Origin: JAHEFU01 sp020440645
GTDB lineage: Bacteria; 4484-113; JAFGCY01
DNA: 64,000 nt
NCBI GenBank assembly: GCA_020440645.1
Contig: JAGRNR010000011.1
Span: 1 to 64,000, forward strand
Direction of reading: 5' to 3'
The stretch's first letter is position 1. Each line of letters begins with the position of its first letter. Below, in pieces: positions 7,197-14,937 of the stretch. A program made the position numbers and the translations under genes. The notes beneath the pieces were generated by a model. The model made no database searches. It saw only the letters and a program-made list of their open reading frames with translations, and was not told the origin of the DNA.

Positions 7197-10054
7197 TGAA
7201 GCTCGTCACGCTTGAGTCAGCGCGATTCGGCAAGCTCAGGGTGGAGGAGCCACGTCAGTTCGACCCCGGACTGAACATCATCATTGCCCCCAACCAGGCG
7301 GGCAAGACCACGCTGCTGACAATGCTGGAATGGGTGCTGTACGGTGCACCGTCCCGCGGCAGCAAGCGCAACCTGTCACTCGTCGAGCAATGGGCCCCCT
7401 GGGATGGCAGCAACCCGCAGGCCTCTATGGTGATTGCGCCTGAGCGGCGCAGCTGGCCGGCGCTGATCAGGGTACAGGTGTTCTTCGATCGCTTCAGCAT
7501 ATTCGTGCAGGACGTGGAGAACCTGGAGAACCTGAGCGAACGGGTCAATGTCGATTCAAACGGCGAATGGGACCTCGGCCGCCAGCTGCTCGGGCTGACA
7601 CGCGGAGCCTTCCAGACCAGCGTACTCTCCCGCCAGGGCCGGATTGACGAGATCCTCAGCGAGCCGGACCTGCGCGCGATCCTGACAACTGACCTCGCCG
7701 GATTGGTTGAGGACCCGGAGAAGGCCACACTGGACCATGCGCTGCTGCAGCTTGAGAACCCGAGCTTCAGGATGCAGGGCGTGGCTGAGAGCCCGGTGCT
7801 GTTCAGCACCATCCTGCGCCGGCTGGACGAGCAGAACGCCGTTGCCAGGCTGGAGTTTGAGGGTGGCCGCGAGAAGTATGCGGAGCTGGAGAAGCTGCAG
7901 GCCCGCAAGGAGCAGGCGGAGTTCCGGCAGAACCAGGAACAGATCAAGCGGCGCAAGCTGATGAACCGCATCCGCGACATCCAGCTGGCTGGAGCCTACT
8001 GGTGCTACAAGGAGCAGACCCGCATCGAGCAGCAGCTCGAGGACTGGGAAGTGCGCCTGGCGGGCGAACCCTGGATCAAGGACTTTCCCTTCCACCTTGA
8101 ACTTGAGATCGAGCGCTGGAGCACCGAATTTGCCAACATCAACGAGCAGGACAGCCGCATGCGGGAGAAACTGGCCGCTGCGGAAAATACCCTGCAGCGG
8201 ATCGAGCACTCACTTGGCAGCAATGAGCACCTGCTGCCGCTGGTGGACAGGCAGCGGGACATAAACGAAATCGCCGTGCTGCTGGACTCCGCCACGGCTG
8301 ATGCGGAGCAGGCAGCGCAGGAGCGGGAGCATTACGGGCAAAGCGCTGACCCGGAGACCCGCAAGCGCTTCGAGGAACTCGACAAGGGAATGCGCAAGCA
8401 CCGGGCCTACATCAATACCCTGCTTGACTGGTACGAGCGCAACCACAAATACGATACCGACAAGGCTGTCACCGAGCACCGCAAGCTGGAGCTCAGCCCG
8501 ATCATCCGCAAGGGAAAGGGCGGGCGACGCGAGATTGCCGTTGGCACGATGGTGGCCGCATTGCTGCTTGCCATCTTCAGCGTGGCATTGTTCGGCGCGA
8601 TGGGTGAGAACGGACCGACGATCGGCTACGGCCTGGCCGTGGCGCTGTTCTTCCTCGGGATCGTGCTGTTCGTGCGCGATGTTGGCAACAAGGGCCATGC
8701 CAAGCGGGCGACAGCAGAGATGGACAAGGAGATCAAGCCGGCACTGACCCGGCTGGCGGATGAGCAGGGCAGGCTGGACCGTGACCGCCGGCACTACATC
8801 CTGGAGTTTGAACTGACGGATGAGAAGTGGGCGGAATTGATGCGTGACATCCCTGTCTACAAGGACCTGCGCTTCAGGCTGGAGAACTATGCCCTGGCGG
8901 GCCACCGTCTGGAGGATGCCCGCGAGAAGATGAGCGATTGCTGGCGAAAGCTGGGCCGCATCCTGCAGGGATTGCCAACACAGATAGAGCGTGGATGGCT
9001 GCAGGACAAGCAGGACACGCTGGCCAGCATCGAGGACCTGAAGAAGCAGCGCATGGACCAGAACGCGACCCAGCTTGACCTGCGCCGAGAGCTGGACATC
9101 AACGGCCAGCGCAGCCGCGAACTGATCCTGCGGCTCAGCGAGCTGGTGGAGCCGGTCGGGCTGAGCTTCGTGGCAACGACCTCTCCAGAAGAGGCAGTCG
9201 GACGCTTCCGCGAGATGATGCAGCATGCCCGTGAGTACCGCGGGATCCGCGACCGGCTGCGCGAGGCGGAGGGCTACCATCGCCATGCGGTGATGCCGCG
9301 TGACGAGTTCGAGCTGGAATGGAGCAGGCTGGAGCGTGAGGAGCAGCAGCGGCTGAGTTCGATCGTCAGCACTCCGGAGCAGCTTGATGAGCAGCTCAAC
9401 CAACGCCGCCAGCTTGAGGAATTCCTCGGCCGCCTGAATGATGACAACGAGGAGGCGGCCCGTGAGCTCTCAGCCCTGCGTGAGCGGATCGCGTCGGAGA
9501 GCGATGTGCTGCGCAGTGTGGAGGACAGTTTCCGCCGCCTGGAGGACAGTTCCAGCCGCCTCAGCGGGCTGATCGTCTGGCAGAAGGCGATCGAGTTCTG
9601 CCGGGAGAGCTTCCGCGAGATCCGCAGCCGCCAGAGCAGCAGCCTGGCCCCGCGCATCAATGAGGAGCTGCAGCGCGTGCTGGAACGCGCCCCTGTCGAG
9701 GGAGTGATCGAGGCCCAGATCGATGCCGCACTGGAACTGCGCCTGCGCGTGCTGGATGCACCTGCAGGACTGGAGGGGCGAGCCTTGCTGGAACGCCTGT
9801 CAACCGGCGCGCGCAACCAGCTCAGCCTGGCCCTGCGCAGCGCGATCGTCAAGGCGCTGACAGGTAAGGTGAATGCACCGCTGATGTTCGATGAACCGCT
9901 CAGTGGGCTGGATGACCTGCGCAGCGTCGCCGGCCTTAACTACCTTGATACCCTGTCGGGGCACCACCAGGTGCTGCTCGCCAGCTGCCACCGGGCGCAG
10001 TATGAGTGGCTGCTTGGCCAGGCTGATGTCAGCGCCGGCATCATCGGGGTCTGA
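7196..10054 (+). CDS. SMC-like ATPase, SbcC/Rad50/YhaN-like, with a central membrane hairpin
   Basis: 952 aa. The N-terminal Walker A is PNQAGKTTLL (about residue 32). The C-terminal signature is LSTGARNQLSLALR and Walker B is LMFDEPLSGLDD. Long Glu/Arg/Leu-rich coiled-coil arms fill the middle. Two strongly hydrophobic segments at about 450-470 and 477-494 interrupt the coil, as reported for YhaN-type proteins but not for SbcC or Rad50. This suggests a membrane-attached DNA end-processing complex with the phosphoesterase. It overlaps the preceding gene by one base. DNA repair is the family expectation; a role in defence is possible but unsupported here. Confidence 0.85.
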   Translation: MKLVTLESARFGKLRVEEPRQFDPGLNIIIAPNQAGKTTLLTMLEWVLYGAPSRGSKRNLSLVEQWAPWDGSNPQASMVIAPERRSWPALIRVQVFFDRFSIFVQDVENLENLSERVNVDSNGEWDLGRQLLGLTRGAFQTSVLSRQGRIDEILSEPDLRAILTTDLAGLVEDPEKATLDHALLQLENPSFRMQGVAESPVLFSTILRRLDEQNAVARLEFEGGREKYAELEKLQARKEQAEFRQNQEQIKRRKLMNRIRDIQLAGAYWCYKEQTRIEQQLEDWEVRLAGEPWIKDFPFHLELEIERWSTEFANINEQDSRMREKLAAAENTLQRIEHSLGSNEHLLPLVDRQRDINEIAVLLDSATADAEQAAQEREHYGQSADPETRKRFEELDKGMRKHRAYINTLLDWYERNHKYDTDKAVTEHRKLELSPIIRKGKGGRREIAVGTMVAALLLAIFSVALFGAMGENGPTIGYGLAVALFFLGIVLFVRDVGNKGHAKRATAEMDKEIKPALTRLADEQGRLDRDRRHYILEFELTDEKWAELMRDIPVYKDLRFRLENYALAGHRLEDAREKMSDCWRKLGRILQGLPTQIERGWLQDKQDTLASIEDLKKQRMDQNATQLDLRRELDINGQRSRELILRLSELVEPVGLSFVATTSPEEAVGRFREMMQHAREYRGIRDRLREAEGYHRHAVMPRDEFELEWSRLEREEQQRLSSIVSTPEQLDEQLNQRRQLEEFLGRLNDDNEEAARELSALRERIASESDVLRSVEDSFRRLEDSSSRLSGLIVWQKAIEFCRESFREIRSRQSSSLAPRINEELQRVLERAPVEGVIEAQIDAALELRLRVLDAPAGLEGRALLERLSTGARNQLSLALRSAIVKALTGKVNAPLMFDEPLSGLDDLRSVAGLNYLDTLSGHHQVLLASCHRAQYEWLLGQADVSAGIIGV

Positions 10055-10094
10055 CAACAGGTATGCCCGTAGCCAAGGAGAGGACTGCAGCAAC

Positions 10095-11735
10095 ATGAAA
10101 CCGGTACTGACCGCAGTGGAGATGGGCCAGCTCGACAAGTTCACGATTGAATCGCACGGGCTGGACGGCAAGATCCTGATGAGCAACGCGGCACGCAGCG
10201 TGCTGGACCAGATCCGGCAGCGCTGGCCGAACGTGCGGCGCCCGGTGATCTTCGCCGGCACCGGCAACAACGGCGGCGACGGCATGGCGCTGGCCTACTA
10301 CGCCCAGCAGGCGGGCATGAATCCACTCCTGCTGCTCTGCCATCCGCAGATCACCGACCCGCCGACGCTGTCAATGGATGCGACCTACTTCTACCGCATC
10401 GCCCAGCGGGCCTACGTCAGCATGGACTTCCTTACGAAGCCGGTGCTTATCCCTGAGATCCTTGGCAACCACAACTGTGACCTGATCGTGGATTCGATCT
10501 TCGGCACTGGACTGGCCGGACAGCTTGACAACTACTACGTGAACATCATCGACCGGATGAACATCTCCAGCGCCCCGATCCTGGCAATCGACTGCCCGAG
10601 CGGGCTGGATTCCACAACCGGGGAAGTGATCAGCCGCAGTGTGCAGGCTGATCTCACGGTGACAATGGGCTATGCCAAGCGCGGCTTCTACCATCCGGGT
10701 GCGGTGCGCTATGTCGGCGACCTGCAGGTGGCGGACCTTGGCTTTGCCAGCATCTCCGAGGCGGGCATCGCCCCGGCCAGCCATGCCTGGCAGGAAGCAC
10801 TGTGGGAGCCGCTCAGGACCTGGCGCAGTGCTGACACCCACAAGGGCGATTACGGCAGGCTGCTGATCGTGGCCGGCAGCCGCAAGTACCCCGGTGCGCC
10901 ACGGCTGGCTGCCAACGCGGCCCTGCGCGGTGGCGTGGGCCTGGTGCGTCTGGTCGTGCCTGAGGACATCTACGCCGTATGCTGTGACAACCCGGCGCTG
11001 ATGGTCAGCGCGCATCCGACGGATGGCAGAGGCGGTTTCGCATCCGAGCCTGATGCTGAGCTGCTGGAGCACATGGAATGGGCTGATGCACTGGTGATCG
11101 GGCCCGGGTTGAGTGACGCCCCGCACGGACTGCAGCTGGCCGGCGCGCTGCTGGAGAAGCGCAACTTCCCGGTGGTGGTGGATGCGGACGCCCTGCGTGC
11201 CCTGCCGGAAAACCCCAAGCCCGGCGGCTGGCCGATGGTGCTTACGCCACATATCGGAGAGCTGGCACGCCTGGCCGGGCAGATACCGGATGAGACCTGG
11301 GACAACCTGTTCCAGGTGGCAACGGAGCTGAGCTTCCGGCTGCATGCGCTGGTGCTCGCCAAGAGCAACCAGTGCCTGCTGACGACGCCTGAAGGCGCGT
11401 TGATCTTCCCGCACAAGGGGCATCCCGCACTGGCAACGGGTGGCACAGGTGACGTGCTGGCCGGCATGATCGGTGCACTGCTGGCGCGCTACCATGCTAT
11501 GGTGCGCAGCCCGGAACTGCGCTTCGAGACGACGGCAAGCACACGGCGCCTGACCGTGGCGGAAATCACCGTCAGTGCCGTCAACTGGCATGCGCTGGCG
11601 GCCCGGCTGGCGGTGGCCCAGCTCGGTGAGGACGGACTTACAAGCACGGACCTGATCGGCTTCCTGCCGCAGGCCCTGCGCATACTGTGTGAGAAGGCTG
11701 ACGGCCAGCGCGGCGATGCCGGCCGGCCTGCCTGA
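10095..11735 (+). CDS. nnr: bifunctional NAD(P)H-hydrate epimerase / ADP-dependent dehydratase
   Basis: 546 aa. The N-terminal YjeF domain (about 1-215) has GTGNNGGDG at 55-63 and DSIFGTGL. The C-terminal ribokinase-like domain has KGDYGRLLIVAGS, VIGPGL, TPHIGELARL and the catalytic GTGDVLAGMIGAL. The two domains epimerise and dehydrate damaged NAD(P)HX back to NAD(P)H in the cytosol. The start at 10095 has AAGGAG upstream; the frame extends further into the ATPase gene without a start signal. It lies 40 bases after the SMC-like ATPase, apparently in the same transcript. The fusion is common in bacteria. Confidence 0.93.
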   Translation: MKPVLTAVEMGQLDKFTIESHGLDGKILMSNAARSVLDQIRQRWPNVRRPVIFAGTGNNGGDGMALAYYAQQAGMNPLLLLCHPQITDPPTLSMDATYFYRIAQRAYVSMDFLTKPVLIPEILGNHNCDLIVDSIFGTGLAGQLDNYYVNIIDRMNISSAPILAIDCPSGLDSTTGEVISRSVQADLTVTMGYAKRGFYHPGAVRYVGDLQVADLGFASISEAGIAPASHAWQEALWEPLRTWRSADTHKGDYGRLLIVAGSRKYPGAPRLAANAALRGGVGLVRLVVPEDIYAVCCDNPALMVSAHPTDGRGGFASEPDAELLEHMEWADALVIGPGLSDAPHGLQLAGALLEKRNFPVVVDADALRALPENPKPGGWPMVLTPHIGELARLAGQIPDETWDNLFQVATELSFRLHALVLAKSNQCLLTTPEGALIFPHKGHPALATGGTGDVLAGMIGALLARYHAMVRSPELRFETTASTRRLTVAEITVSAVNWHALAARLAVAQLGEDGLTSTDLIGFLPQALRILCEKADGQRGDAGRPA

Positions 11736-11767
11736 CATCAACACCTGGAAAACTGAGGACTGCAGAG

Positions 11768-12763
11768 ATGGCAATCAAGGTTAACTACAATCCCGCCTGG
11801 CTGAGCTGGGTGGCCAGCACGACGACCTGCCTGCGTTACCACGGCATGGACGTGGACGAGGTGGACGTGGCTGGGCATTCCGGCTATGCCTTCCGCATGG
11901 TGGTGGCGCGTGATGTCTGCCCGAGCGGGCCGACGGTATTCGACTGGAACGAGCTGAACCAGGGGATCACCTGCCTCGGGCGCAGCGTGCGCACGGAACT
12001 TGGCATGTACTGGGGGGAAGCGGATTCTGACAAGGCTGCGCTGGACAAGGCACGTCGCGACCTGCTGGAATTCGTGCGCTACGAGACGAAGGAAGGTAAT
12101 CCGGTGGTGATCTGGGGCACCTATGTGCCGGAGTTCGGTGTTGCCACCGGCGTGGAGGATGACAAGTACATCTGCAGCACCTTCCGCGAAATGACCGGTG
12201 AGGAACAGCATCCGCTGGCACATGATGAGCTGCATGATGTGGGCATCGTTTACGGCCTGAGCTTTCCGCATGCCCTGCATTCCGACCAGGCGCGGGCGGA
12301 CGCTGAGGCTCTCAGGCGCGCGGCTCGGCTGCTCAACCAGCCGGACCTGCAGGGCCAGTACCGCACGGGCCGCGGAGCATATGACAACTGGATTGAGGCC
12401 CTGCTGAACTACAAAATCAACGCATTTGGCAATGCCTACAACGCCAGCTGCTGGGCTGAGCAGAAGCAGTTCGCGCGTGACTTCCTCTACAGGCTTGCGG
12501 AGCGCATGCCTGCCGCCCGTGGCAGCCTGGAGGAGGCGGCCGGACTGTTCGGCGAGTGCAATACGCACATGCAGCAGTTCGCCGAGCTGTTCGCCTTCCC
12601 GGCCGGGGAGGCTGTGGAGCAGGAGGAAAGCCGCACGGAAGGCGTGCGCCTGCTGGAACTGGCCCAGGAACTGGAGGAGCGCGCGGCCCTGGCCGTGGCG
12701 CATGCGGCCCGGGAATACGAACAGGCTTCACTGGCAGCGCAGGAGGAAGCGGCGGCGGACTGA
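11768..12763 (+). CDS. BtrH_N / C39-like papain-fold protein (putative)
   Basis: 331 aa with no signal peptide. The N-terminal half resembles the BtrH_N and C39-like group: a Cys-containing start (TTTCLRYHG), then VAGHSGYAFRMVV, CPSGPTVFDW, and later NPVVIWGTYVPEFGVATGVE, which fits the papain-like core. The C-terminal half is helical and ends in a Glu/Ala-rich coil. Relatives include acyltransferase-like enzymes of butirosin synthesis and many uncharacterised proteins, so no reaction can be given. It follows the NAD(P)HX repair gene by 32 bases and precedes alr by 22, and is probably the last gene of the 6.0-12.8 kb unit. Family assignment is tentative. Confidence 0.5.
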   Translation: MAIKVNYNPAWLSWVASTTTCLRYHGMDVDEVDVAGHSGYAFRMVVARDVCPSGPTVFDWNELNQGITCLGRSVRTELGMYWGEADSDKAALDKARRDLLEFVRYETKEGNPVVIWGTYVPEFGVATGVEDDKYICSTFREMTGEEQHPLAHDELHDVGIVYGLSFPHALHSDQARADAEALRRAARLLNQPDLQGQYRTGRGAYDNWIEALLNYKINAFGNAYNASCWAEQKQFARDFLYRLAERMPAARGSLEEAAGLFGECNTHMQQFAELFAFPAGEAVEQEESRTEGVRLLELAQELEERAALAVAHAAREYEQASLAAQEEAAAD

Positions 12764-12773
12764 GCCCCGCGCC

Positions 12774-12779
12774 TATAAT
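12774..12779 (+). promoter_or_regulatory. -10 box, predicted leaderless promoter of alr
   Basis: A perfect TATAAT followed by CAG, with six bases before the GTG at 12786. This distance matches transcription initiating at the start codon. There is no Shine-Dalgarno and no clear -35. Confidence 0.6.
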
Positions 12780-12785
12780 CAGTCC

Positions 12786-13967
12786 GTGACTGACCTGCCC
12801 GGATCATTCAGCGAGTTCAGCTACACCCCGAAGCTGGCCGGAATTGACGACATCGGTTCCAGCCTGATCACGCTCGAATTCTTCCTCAACCGCTTCCGTT
12901 CGAACCTGCGCATCCTCAGTGACTGGCTGGCGCCGGCCGGCATCATCTTCGTGGTCAAGGCCAATGCCTACGGCTTCGGCATCGAGGGCCTGCTGCCGAT
13001 CATCTCGGAGTTCGAGCAGGTGATGCTGGGCGTTGCCACCCCGGATGAGGCGCTGGAGATCCGTGCTCTGGGATACAGCGGACGGATCCTGCTGATGGGC
13101 TACACCCATCCGCGCTGCTACTACGAGATCAAGCATTCCGACTGCGAGCTGTCAGCCTACCGGCCGGAGAACATCCCGCTGATCGCCGAGGCCTGGCGCG
13201 ACATCGGCCGCCCGCTGAAGCTGCATGTCAAGCTGGACACCGGCATGACGCGGCTGGGGGTGCGGCTCAGTGAGCTGCGTTCCTTCCTCGGGCTGATCGC
13301 GCAGTATGACAACATCTCGGTGGCCGGCCTGTTCACGCACCTCGTCAGCAGTGAGCAGCCACAGCTGCCGGTCAACCGCCGGCAGGCGGAGCAGTTCGCC
13401 GAAGCGGTCCGGATCTGCGAGGACTTCCTCGGCTACCGCCCGCAGTGCCACATTGCCAACAGCGAAGCCACGGTCAACCTGCCGCAGCTGCACTATGACA
13501 GCGTGCGCCTCGGACAGCTGGCCTACGGCATCCGCATGTCGGATGCCGGCATCGCACCGGAAGGGCTGCAGCAGTGCTTCCGGCTGTCCAGCGAGGTGGT
13601 GGACATCCATCGCATCGGGGCCGGGGAGGGTGTGAGCTACACCCACAGCTTCGTCAGCTCGAAGCCGACCACGATCGTGACATTCCCATACGGCTATGCC
13701 GACGGGATGTGGCGCCAGCTTGGCAATCTCGCGCAGGTGATCATCGGTGGAAAGCGTTGCCGGGTCGTGGGCAATGTAACGATGGACTACATGATGGCGG
13801 ATGTCGGCGAGATGGACGTGCAGCTCGGGGAGCGGGTGACGATCATCGGCGAGGCCAGCAGCCAGCGCATTGGCATTGAGGAAGTGGCGCGCATGCTGGA
13901 CACCGTGCCGTATGAAATCTGCTGCCGCTGGGGACGGCGGGTCAGGCGGGTCTACCTCGGGGACTGA
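12786..13967 (+). CDS. alr: alanine racemase
   Basis: 393 aa. It makes D-alanine for peptidoglycan using PLP. The Schiff-base lysine is Lys58 in VVKANAYGFG. The second catalytic base is the Tyr of FPYGYADG, and GNVTMDYMM matches the conserved dimer and substrate loop. The GTG at 12786 was chosen because a perfect -10 sits six bases upstream and homology begins just after it; the open frame extends to 12426 but overlaps the previous gene. Its stop abuts that of dapF, so two cell-wall genes converge. Confidence 0.93.
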   Translation: MTDLPGSFSEFSYTPKLAGIDDIGSSLITLEFFLNRFRSNLRILSDWLAPAGIIFVVKANAYGFGIEGLLPIISEFEQVMLGVATPDEALEIRALGYSGRILLMGYTHPRCYYEIKHSDCELSAYRPENIPLIAEAWRDIGRPLKLHVKLDTGMTRLGVRLSELRSFLGLIAQYDNISVAGLFTHLVSSEQPQLPVNRRQAEQFAEAVRICEDFLGYRPQCHIANSEATVNLPQLHYDSVRLGQLAYGIRMSDAGIAPEGLQQCFRLSSEVVDIHRIGAGEGVSYTHSFVSSKPTTIVTFPYGYADGMWRQLGNLAQVIIGGKRCRVVGNVTMDYMMADVGEMDVQLGERVTIIGEASSQRIGIEEVARMLDTVPYEICCRWGRRVRRVYLGD

Positions 13968-13974
13968 TCAGTCC
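13961..13974. repeat. 14-bp palindrome across the alr/dapF stop codons
   Basis: GGACTGATCAGTCC is perfectly self-complementary. It contains the TGA of alr and, on the other strand, the TGA of dapF. It has no loop or T-tract, so it is a weak terminator candidate at best. Confidence 0.4.
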
Positions 13975-14831
13975 AGCCCAAGGAAGCCGTGGTAGACGAA
14001 CTCGGCCGGGCCGGTCATCTGCACATCCTTGCCTTCGCCGGGCCAGTTGATGATGAGCTTGCCACCGTTGAGCTTGACCGTCACATCTGAGCCGGGACGG
14101 CTGTGACCGTTCAGCACTGCTGCCACGACGGTCGCGCAGGCGCCCGTGCCACAGGCCCAGGTCTCGCCCACGCCGCGTTCCCAGACGCGCATGCGCAGGT
14201 TCTCGGGGGCCAGCACCTGCACGAACTCCACGTTCACACCTTCCGGGAAGACTGCATGCCGCTCCACCCGCGGGCCGATGCCGAGCACGAGCTGGTCGGT
14301 GATGCTGTCAACGAAGCTGACGGCATGCGGGTTGCCCATGTTGACGGCAGTGAGTGACAGGACCGTGCCGTCCACCGCCAGTTCGGTGGCCAGCACGGGC
14401 TCGCCGACCGGCTTGAGCGTGGTCGGGATGCTGGCCGCCTTCAGGCCCGGCACACCCATCCCGACGGTGATGCTGTCCACTTTGCCCGCCAGCCTGGACA
14501 GGCTGATCGGCAGCACGCCATTGCCGGTCATCACCTTGATGTGGCTGCGGTTGTCTCCCAGCTCATCCCCGACGAACTTGCCCACGCAGCGGATGCCGTT
14601 GCCGCACATTTCGGCGCGGCTGCCGTCGGCATTCACATAGCGCATCTCGTAGTCGGCCCCCGGATGGCGGCCGATCGCGATCAGTCCGTCAGCGCCGACG
14701 CCGAAACGCCGCGGGCAGTAGCGCCGCGCGAGCTGCGAGAGTTCATCCCAGCTGAAGCGGTCCTGTTCATCGTCGAACACGATGAAGTCATTGCCGCAGC
14801 CATGCATCTTGTGGAACCTGAGAGCCTGCAC
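13968..14831 (-). CDS. dapF: diaminopimelate epimerase
   Basis: 287 aa, the usual length. It converts LL-DAP to meso-DAP for lysine and peptidoglycan. The two catalytic cysteines are Cys76 (EMCGNGIRC) and Cys227 (WACGTGACAT). The N-terminus FHKMHGCGNDF is diagnostic. The start is a GTG at 14831 with TACTAT (14838-14843) six bases upstream, so the message is predicted to be leaderless. It is convergent with alr and divergent from the AAA+ ATPase. Confidence 0.96.
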   Translation of the reverse strand: MQALRFHKMHGCGNDFIVFDDEQDRFSWDELSQLARRYCPRRFGVGADGLIAIGRHPGADYEMRYVNADGSRAEMCGNGIRCVGKFVGDELGDNRSHIKVMTGNGVLPISLSRLAGKVDSITVGMGVPGLKAASIPTTLKPVGEPVLATELAVDGTVLSLTAVNMGNPHAVSFVDSITDQLVLGIGPRVERHAVFPEGVNVEFVQVLAPENLRMRVWERGVGETWACGTGACATVVAAVLNGHSRPGSDVTVKLNGGKLIINWPGEGKDVQMTGPAEFVYHGFLGLD

Positions 14832-14859
14832 GGCAATATAGTATCCCGTACCCGCGGTC

Positions 14860-14877
14860 TTTCACCTGCCGGTGAAA
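14860..14877. repeat. inverted repeat between dapF and the AAA+ gene
   Basis: TTTCACC and GGTGAAA form a perfect 7-bp inverted repeat with a 4-base loop, in the divergent promoter region. It lies just upstream of the dapF -10 and 48 bases before the AAA+ -10. It could be a binding site for a regulator of either gene. Confidence 0.35.
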
Positions 14878-14924
14878 CCCGGGTCCGGCTCCAGCCGTAT
14901 ACCCCTGTCATCCTGACTGGGAAG

Positions 14925-14930
14925 TAAAAT
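14925..14930 (+). promoter_or_regulatory. -10 box, predicted leaderless promoter of the AAA+ gene
   Basis: TAAAAT lies seven bases before the ATG at 14938. An earlier in-frame ATG at 14929 overlaps the hexamer, so the second Met is the better start. Confidence 0.45.
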
Positions 14931-14937
14931 GGTTAAC

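Noticed and set aside
8210..9403. Long minus-strand open frame of 397 codons inside the SMC-like ATPase gene
   Set aside because: It is the antisense shadow of a GC-rich coding region; composition is atypical and no domain is visible. The same holds for 10371-11774 and 2313-3473.
12426..12785. In-frame extension of alanine racemase upstream
   Set aside because: It overlaps the previous gene entirely, is low-complexity, and a perfect -10 box precedes the GTG at 12786.
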